The translations under genes and the position numbers were made by a program. Under the pieces are notes generated by a model that searched no databases, had not been told where the DNA came from, and saw only the letters and a program-made list of their open reading frames with translations. This document shows positions 1-4,600 of a DNA stretch of 6,878 bases, piece by piece (the stretch's first letter is position 1; the number at the start of each line of letters is the position of its first letter). Origin of the DNA: RGIG7332 sp045589235 (GTDB lineage: Bacteria > Bacillota > Clostridia > Oscillospirales > JAAYXM01); the NCBI GenBank assembly GCA_045589235.1, contig JAZNOR010000065.1, positions 1 to 6,878 of the forward strand, written 5' to 3'.

Positions 1-1
1 C

Positions 2-100
2 ATCGCAGGTTCAAACGGCAAGATTAATCCTAAGGCTACAGCAACTCGTGCTGAAGTAGCAGTAGTTTTAAGCCGAATCTACGCACTTATCAATAAGTAA
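2..100 (+). CDS. C-terminal end of an S-layer homology (SLH) domain surface protein (partial, 5' end outside window)
   Basis: Only the last 32 codons are present, ending with TAA at 98-100. The peptide has the end pattern of an SLH repeat: a turn rich in G and N (IAGSNGKINP), then ATRAEVAVVLSRIYALI and a short basic tail NK. The TRAE motif followed by a helix with V-L-R spacing is the hallmark of the C-terminal half of SLH repeats. In this family SLH repeats, usually three at one end of the protein, bind secondary cell-wall polymers and hold exported proteins on the cell surface. The rest of the protein lies upstream, so its enzymatic or structural role cannot be told. A surface protein here fits the large exported lyase further right, which may carry similar repeats beyond the window. 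The stop is followed at once by an intrinsic terminator, so this gene ends its transcript here. Confidence 0.85.
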   Translation: MAGSNGKINPKATATRAEVAVVLSRIYALINK

Positions 101-104
101 TAAT

Positions 105-139
105 AAAAATCACCTGTGGGAAACCACAGGTGATTTTTT
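105..139 (+). terminator. Rho-independent terminator after the SLH protein gene, possibly bidirectional
   Basis: Arms CACCTGTGG (111-119) and CCACAGGTG (124-132) form a perfect 9-bp stem. The stem is extended by AAAAAT (105-110) pairing with ATTTTT (133-138), and the loop is GAAA (120-123), a stable GNRA tetraloop. A run of six T follows the G+C-rich stem on the plus strand. The A run at 105-109 gives a T run on the minus strand, so it could also back up termination of the convergent regulator gene. It begins 5 bases after the SLH stop codon. Confidence 0.93.
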
Positions 140-150
140 ATATTTAACAT

Positions 151-182
151 AAAAAATACCGATGATTACTCATCGGTATTTT
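151..182 (-). terminator. Rho-independent terminator of the AraC-type regulator gene, overlapping its stop codon
   Basis: AAAATACCGATGA (153-165) and TCATCGGTATTTT (170-182) form a perfect 13-bp stem with a 4-base loop at 166-169. Read on the minus strand, the hairpin is followed by a T-rich run (complement of 151-158). The TAA stop codon of the regulator (166-168) lies in the loop, and the 5' arm encodes the last residues (ENTDE). The terminator is therefore built into the coding end of the gene. Confidence 0.88.
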
Positions 183-1089
183 CAATATACACGGAATTGT
201 CGATACGATATTGTTTCGGTGTCACGCCCAATGTCTTTTTAAATACGTTATAAAAATATTTGAGGTCATGAAAGCCACACTGTTCAGCAATATCCGAAAT
301 TGTACGATTGGATGAAAGAAGAAGCTTACACGCCTCATCAATTCGTATTTTTTGCAAAAGAGAATTTATTGGCATACCCGTGATGTCACGGAATATGCGC
401 GAAAAATAGTCTTTGCTGAGAAAGGCTTGTGCTGCAAGCTCGCCCAGCGATAAATCTCTATAATAGTTTTTGCGCAAGTATTCAAGAGTTGAATTAACAA
501 TTTGTGTTTGTCTTGAAGTTGCATCATTTTTTTGCGTTGAGGACATTCTACGGAAAATTTGAATTATAAGTTCTATTACGTATGCGCGAATAATATTGAT
601 GTATCCTATTTTCTGCGATTCAAATTCATTGTGTATTTTTTTGAATATATCGCTGAAAATATTGTACTTACTACCGGAAATATGAATGTCCGGCCCTATT
701 TGTTCAGATGGAAAAAGGGAATAAAACAGAAATGAGGAGTTTATTGATTCAAAATCAAATGCATTTATAAGCGAAACATCAAAAAAACGAGGGGTGAAGA
801 GCAAATCATACATAATAAGCTCATCATCGCTTTCATCGCTTGAAAACGCGTGCGGCGTGTCGTAATTTATAATAAACAAATCGCCTTTTGAGAATTTCGA
901 TGAACGGTCGCCGACAGTATGTGTACCCGAACCGGAAACGATATAAGCAAGTTCTATAAAGGTATGCTTATGCATCATACCGTCAAAATCAGTTGTGTGC
1001 GGAGAGAGCTGAATAAAAACATCTTCGCCGGCGCGAAAAATATCTTCTTGTCGAATTGTAGGGACATTATCTGATTTATCAACAAACAC
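166..1089 (-). CDS. AraC/XylS-family transcriptional regulator with N-terminal cupin sensor domain
   Basis: A cytoplasmic DNA-binding regulator of 307 residues from the GTG start chosen here, a normal length for the family. Residues of about 15-100 form an AraC-binding-type cupin: HKHTFIELAYIVSGSGT is the first cupin motif and KGDLFIINYDTPHAF the second, and this domain usually binds a sugar or similar effector. Residues 100-190 are the helical linker and dimerisation region. Residues of about 197-295 hold two helix-turn-helix motifs (DLSLGELAAQAFLSKDYFSRIFRDITG and RTISDIAEQCGFHDLKYFYNVFKKTLGVTPKQYR), the second ending in the family signature GFxDxxYFxxxFKKxxGxTPxxYR. A TTG at 1093-1095 would add two residues, but it is only 2 bases from the AGGAGG box, whereas the GTG at 1087-1089 is 8 bases away. 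The gene is divergent from the large lyase gene and convergent with the SLH gene, so it probably controls the lyase and perhaps itself. The effector is unknown. It looks more A+T-rich than the lyase gene by eye. Confidence 0.93.
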   Translation of the reverse strand: MFVDKSDNVPTIRQEDIFRAGEDVFIQLSPHTTDFDGMMHKHTFIELAYIVSGSGTHTVGDRSSKFSKGDLFIINYDTPHAFSSDESDDELIMYDLLFTPRFFDVSLINAFDFESINSSFLFYSLFPSEQIGPDIHISGSKYNIFSDIFKKIHNEFESQKIGYINIIRAYVIELIIQIFRRMSSTQKNDATSRQTQIVNSTLEYLRKNYYRDLSLGELAAQAFLSKDYFSRIFRDITGMPINSLLQKIRIDEACKLLLSSNRTISDIAEQCGFHDLKYFYNVFKKTLGVTPKQYRIDNSVYIENTDE

Positions 1090-1095
1090 AAGCAA

Positions 1096-1105
1096 CTCCT
1101 CCTTT
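1096..1105 (-). promoter_or_regulatory. Ribosome binding site of the AraC-type regulator; decides the GTG start
   Basis: On the minus strand the sequence AAAGGAGGAG is a full match to the Shine-Dalgarno core. The AGGAGG core (1098-1103) lies 8 bases from GTG at 1087-1089 but only 2 bases from the in-frame TTG at 1093-1095, so GTG is the better start. Confidence 0.8.
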
Positions 1106-1111
1106 ATGTTT

Positions 1112-1141
1112 ATTATACAACAAGCAGATTAAAAATGTAAA
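1112..1141 (-). promoter_or_regulatory. Sigma-A-type promoter of the AraC-type regulator gene
   Basis: On the minus strand, TTTACA (-35, positions 1141-1136) and a perfect TATAAT (-10, positions 1117-1112) are separated by 18 bases. Transcription would start near 1105, giving an unusually short leader that begins almost at the Shine-Dalgarno box. The candidate operator repeats at 1177-1234 lie just upstream of this -35 element. Confidence 0.75.
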
Positions 1142-1176
1142 GGGGGAAAAACGCAAAAAGCATATAACAAAGTTAC

Positions 1177-1234
1177 CAATTTGAAATTGACAAGTAAAAA
1201 TAAATAGAATTTGTCAATAAAAGAATAAAATTTG
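1177..1234. promoter_or_regulatory. Candidate regulator-binding region with inverted and phased repeats
   Basis: Three overlapping patterns lie between the divergent promoters. CAATTT-G-AAATTG (1177-1189) is an exact short palindrome. ATTGACAA (1186-1193) and TTGTCAAT (1211-1218) form an exact 8-bp inverted repeat separated by 17 bases. AATTTG recurs at 1178, 1208 and 1229, with spacings of 30 and 21 bases, close to whole helical turns. AraC-family proteins typically bind repeated half-sites near the divergent promoters they control, so this is a reasonable binding site for the neighbouring regulator. The region is very A+T-rich, so chance repeats are possible and no known operator consensus was matched. 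Confidence 0.4.
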
Positions 1235-1256
1235 CAGAGAAATATTAAAAAAAGCA

Positions 1257-1265
1257 TGTTATTCT
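1257..1265 (+). promoter_or_regulatory. Possible extended -10 element driving the candidate small RNA
   Basis: TGTTATTCT fits the extended -10 pattern TGnTATnnT with one departure from the TATAAT core. It is followed by TATATAGG, so a transcript would start at about 1271-1273, just before the first hairpin. No convincing -35 element lies 16-18 bases upstream, so this is a weak assignment. Confidence 0.35.
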
Positions 1266-1270
1266 ATATA

Positions 1271-1408
1271 GGATGCTAGTTAAACTAGCAACACTTTCAT
1301 TTTCTTATTTTCCTATTTCGATTTGCAGTATGGCGGAGCCTCCTCTCCACCATGCTGCAGTCGGAACCATTAAATATTATACACCTGCTTTGGCAGGTGT
1401 TTTATTTT
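1271..1408 (+). ncRNA. Candidate structured small RNA with a CCTCCT loop, family not recognised
   Basis: This stretch has the parts of an independent, roughly 135-nt transcript: a possible extended -10 just upstream, two internal hairpins and an intrinsic terminator. Hairpin 1 is TGCTAGT (1274-1280) with ACTAGCA (1284-1290), 7 bp with a TAA loop. A pyrimidine-rich unpaired stretch (1291-1318) follows. Hairpin 2 pairs GCAGTATGG (1325-1333) with CCATGCTGC (1350-1358), one G-U pair, then after a C/A mismatch GGAG (1335-1338) with CTCC (1345-1348). Its 6-base apical loop is CCTCCT (1339-1344), the same sequence as the anti-Shine-Dalgarno core of 16S rRNA. The terminator at 1381-1408 closes it. 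TCCTCTCC (1341-1348) is complementary to the lyase ribosome binding site, and the loop to that of the regulator. It could instead be a leader with read-through into the lyase gene. I did not recognise a known riboswitch or RNA class. Confidence 0.5.
1381..1408 (+). terminator. Rho-independent terminator closing the candidate small RNA
   Basis: ACACCTGC (1381-1388) and GCAGGTGT (1393-1400) form a perfect 8-bp stem with a TTTG loop, followed by TTTATTTTA. It lies upstream of the strong promoter of the lyase gene, so it ends a transcript that started before it, in the region 1140-1380, rather than the lyase transcript. Confidence 0.82.
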
Positions 1409-1438
1409 ATATCAGATTATACCCATAAAATACAGAAC

Positions 1439-1467
1439 TTGACCAAAAAAATATATTGTGTTATAGT
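1439..1467 (+). promoter_or_regulatory. Sigma-A-type promoter of the lyase gene
   Basis: TTGACC (-35, 1439-1444) and TATAGT (-10, 1462-1467) are separated by the ideal 17 bases, with an A+T-rich spacer. Transcription would start near 1474, giving a leader of about 110 bases before ATG at 1584. A second, overlapping candidate is TTGTGT (1456-1461) with a perfect TATAAT (1479-1484), also 17 bases apart and 17 bases further down. The duplicated block TTATAGTGTA (1461-1470 and 1471-1480) explains why -10-like hexamers recur here. Confidence 0.72.
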
Positions 1468-1480
1468 GTATTATAGTGTA
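1461..1480 (+). repeat. Tandem direct repeat of a 10-bp unit at the lyase promoter
   Basis: TTATAGTGTA occurs twice with no gap. The unit is about one helical turn, places two TATAGT hexamers in register and makes up much of the overlapping palindrome. It may have arisen by slippage or be kept as repeated half-sites for a regulator. Confidence 0.8.
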
Positions 1481-1489
1481 TAATACACT
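1465..1489. promoter_or_regulatory. 25-bp palindromic operator candidate overlapping the lyase -10 element and start site
   Basis: AGTGTATTATA (1465-1475) and TATAATACACT (1479-1489) are exact 11-bp inverted repeats around a 3-base centre GTG. The site covers the end of the TATAGT -10 element, the expected transcription start and the alternative TATAAT. Such a position is typical for a dimeric repressor that blocks RNA polymerase. It does not look like a classical AraC-family site, so a second regulator is possible. Being in the leader as well, part of it could also form an RNA hairpin. Confidence 0.6.
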
Positions 1490-1536
1490 TAGGTATTTAT
1501 ATTTTTAATGGATAAAAAGTAGCGAAAAATACCTAA
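1489..1536 (+). promoter_or_regulatory. Leader stem-loop in the 5' untranslated region of the lyase gene
   Basis: TTAGGTATTT (1489-1498) and AAATACCTAA (1527-1536) are an exact 10-bp inverted repeat separated by 28 A+T-rich bases. In the transcript this would be a long-loop hairpin near the 5' end, which might protect the RNA or regulate it. There is no T run after it, so it is not an intrinsic terminator. It matches no riboswitch known to me. Confidence 0.45.
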
Positions 1537-1570
1537 AATAACACTTTACTACATAAAATGAGAAGGAAAA

Positions 1571-1578
1571 GGAGAGGA
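1571..1578 (+). promoter_or_regulatory. Ribosome binding site of the lyase gene
   Basis: GGAGAGGA lies within a purine-rich tract (1561-1580). Its GGAG is 9 bases from ATG at 1584-1586, a good Shine-Dalgarno distance. All 8 bases are complementary to TCCTCTCC at 1341-1348 in the candidate small RNA. Confidence 0.85.
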
Positions 1579-1583
1579 AACGT

Positions 1584-1673
1584 ATGAAACTAAGAAGAAC
1601 ATTGGCGTGGGTTATTACGTTGGCTATGCTGGTGGGATTTTTCCCGGCTGAGCTTTTTTCTGTTGCACAGGCA
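1584..1673 (+). other. Signal peptide coding segment of the lyase
   Basis: Residues 1-30 show a basic start (K2, R4, R5), a hydrophobic stretch from L7 to F20 and an A-Q-A site at 28-30 followed by AD. There is no Cys after the hydrophobic stretch, so this is a Sec signal peptidase I substrate and not a lipoprotein. Confidence 0.88.
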
Positions 1674-4600
1674 GCAGATGCTGTGCAGTTGAATTTTGCA
1701 GGCTCTGCAAATACGGCTACTTATGATTTTGTAACAGGATTTGCCAATAATGATGATTTGCGCATCAAAGCAAGCGCATACAATGCAGAGAAAAATGCAA
1801 ATTGGTATTTAAAAGAGGCAAATCATGCAGGAGATACAACCAGTATTTTCTCAGGTTGGCTTAACTTTAAGGCAACTGATTTGGATGATTACCTCGCATT
1901 TATGGTGAAATTACCTGAAGTTTCGGGTAAATATACTGTAGACCTGACTTATTCGAGTGTGAAAAATTATGGTGCGACAAAGCTTAACGTTTACGCACTT
2001 CCGGCAGATTGCGAAAACATTGCAACATCGCTCTCTCGCAGTGCGCTTATCGGAACGGTTGAATGCGCTAAAACGGGTGCTTTAAAGAACGCTGCTACAG
2101 ATACGGTGGGTGTTATCAATGCTACTGCCGGTGATGAAAAAATTATTGTGATTCTTCCTGCTGCAGAACACAGCACAGAACGCACAAGCTATTGTGGCGA
2201 CTGCGGCGCTTATATAAAGAGCATCACACTTAAAGGCTCAGAATCTATTGGAGACATTCGCCTTGATAACGGCAAAGAAACAAACTCAATTGCAGTTGGC
2301 GAAACTGCTCCAATCGTTATAACGGGTAAGGCTAGCAGTGTGAGCTATGTAAGTTCAAACAGCGCCGTTGCAAGTGTTAGCGCAGACGGAATTGTTACAG
2401 CAGAATCCGAGGGTATTGCAACAATTACCGTAACTGCAAAGCTTGGAAGTGCAAGTGAAGAAGTTGAGCTTCCGATAGTTGCTGGCGCACTTAAGAGCAG
2501 AAATTCGCTTTACACAACAGAAATGATACTCAATGCGCGCGAAAACCTTGAAAAATATTCGTGGGCATCAAGTGCATCTGCAGTAGCGGCGGCTGACCGT
2601 TATTTAGAGAATCTTGACCTCATATACAGTATGATTACAACTCAGAAATTGCCGCGTGGTCACTGGTATAAGAATGACCCGAATTATCGTTTGTGTCATT
2701 ACTGCGGCAATGATATTATGACAAAATACGGCGGATACATCTATGATCCGATTGCAAACCCGTGGAAAATTCAGTGCCCAGAGTGCGAAAGCCTTTTCCC
2801 GTCAAATGACTTCAAGAGCTACTATGAGCTCGGTATTGATGAGAACGGAAATTGGGACCCTGCACTTTCTGCAAGCAAGCATGAAGAGCACGTTAAAAAT
2901 GGTGGAGAGAACTACCTCATAAACATTAGCTTTGATGATAGGCCTGAAGACTGGGGTGTTGATGCAGGCGAAGGCTACGACACAGGCAATGTCTATGCAA
3001 ACGGAGTTCCGGAGATTTATCTCTTTATTCCTTATTACAATGCAAACGCACTTTGGTGGGGTTCTTCAACCTACGCTGAGAGTGGCTTAATCACTTGTGC
3101 AATCAATGCTCTTGCTGATGCATATGTTTATACCGGTGAGGAAAAATACGGCGTTGCCGGTGCAATTTTACTTGACCGCGTGGCTGACGTTTATCCGGAT
3201 ATGCAGTTGATTGATGAATGGGAAGACTATGTCAACTCAAATGGCGGATCCGGTAAGGGTAAGGTTTTAGGTCATATCGGAGATAATGCACTTGCTACAT
3301 CGCTTATCCGCAATTACGATAAGCTCTGGCGTATTATGGATAACCCGAAAGTAATTGAGTACCTCTCAGATAAGGCAAAGCAGTATAATATGTCAAACCC
3401 GAAAACTCACGGTGACTTTATTCGCAAAAACTGCGATGACGGTATTCTCCGTGCGGTAAGACAGGGTATTCACGATCTTGAAATTAAGGGTAACTACGGA
3501 CTTCCGCAGAATACAATGGCATATGCGGCGGTCACACTTGATTCATTCCCGGAAACCAAGGAATGGATTGACTGGATTTTTGAACTCAGTGAAACCAATG
3601 TTGAGGGTGAAAAAGGCAACTTCTACTCGACACTTGTTAATGATGTAGACCGTGACGGTTGGGGCAACGAGGCATCGCCGGATTACAACTCAGACTGGGT
3701 TGATGCGCTTCGCGGTGTCGCTGATACTTTACATAACTATAAGGATGTATACTCGGGCGGAAACCTTTACGATTATCCGAAGTTTGTTCAGATGTTAAAA
3801 GCTCCGGGTGAGATAATAATTGCAGATATTTACACTCCGCTTATAGGTGACAGCGGTCAGTTTGCAAAACCGCACACGACTGCAGATAAATCTACTTTGA
3901 TTTCTGCATGGCGTGCCGGCGTGCGCGATGATAACATTGCACGACTGATATATAACTTAAATGGCGGCACAGTAAACAATTTATATACAAGCATTTACGA
4001 CGAAAATCCGCAAAGCATTCAGGATGAAATTCAGGCTGTAATTGATGAAAAGGGCGCATCTCTTGATTATGGCAGCACAAACCTTGCAGGCTACGGTCTT
4101 GCACTTATGCGCGGTGAAAACAAAAACACATACTGGATGTATTACGGTAGAAATGCAGGTCACGGTCACAGCGATAAGTTGAATCTTGGCGTTGTTGCAT
4201 ACGGAATTGATATGGCACCGGATCTCGGTAACCCGGACTATAAAACAGCGGATTGCAACCGTTCAACTTGGGTTGAGGCTCCGATGAGCCACAACACGGT
4301 ATTCGTTGTTGAAAAGAGTGGCGCAAATTATGTAAGCTCAGTTCAGAAATCAAGCGATATTTCAACTCCGTATCACTTTGATGATTCAGGCGAAGTTAAG
4401 GTAATGGATGTTGATGCACCTGAAATTTACGGCTCAACCGATATATTCCGCAGAACAGTAGTTTCTGTTGAGGTATCTGATGAAGTTAGCTACGCGGTTG
4501 ACTTCTTCCGAGTAAAGGGTGGCAACGACCATATTTATAACTTCCACGCTCAGGGTGACGAAATCGCTGTTGATATTCAAATGGAAGAGCAGCAGAAGGA

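Noticed and set aside
1271..1408. A riboswitch, T-box, signal recognition particle RNA or 6S RNA
   Set aside because: I could not find the conserved core motifs of these classes, such as the signal recognition particle GNAR loop region, a T-box bulge, or the long open duplex of 6S RNA. A dedicated covariance search could still change this.
1352..1483. Plus-strand reading frame of 43 codons starting at ATG 1352, preceded by GGCGGAG
   Set aside because: The purine box is 13 bases from the ATG and is base-paired in hairpin 2. The frame runs through the terminator at 1381-1408 and into the lyase promoter, and the peptide has no recognisable feature.
1508..1522. Four-codon upstream frame (MDKK, stop) in the lyase leader
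   Set aside because: No ribosome binding site precedes it. Such short frames occur by chance in A+T-rich leaders.
1991..2185. Minus-strand frame of 64 codons within the lyase gene
   Set aside because: It is antisense to a long coding frame with clear domain matches. It has no ribosome binding site or family likeness. The same holds for the other minus-strand frames between 3892 and 6015.
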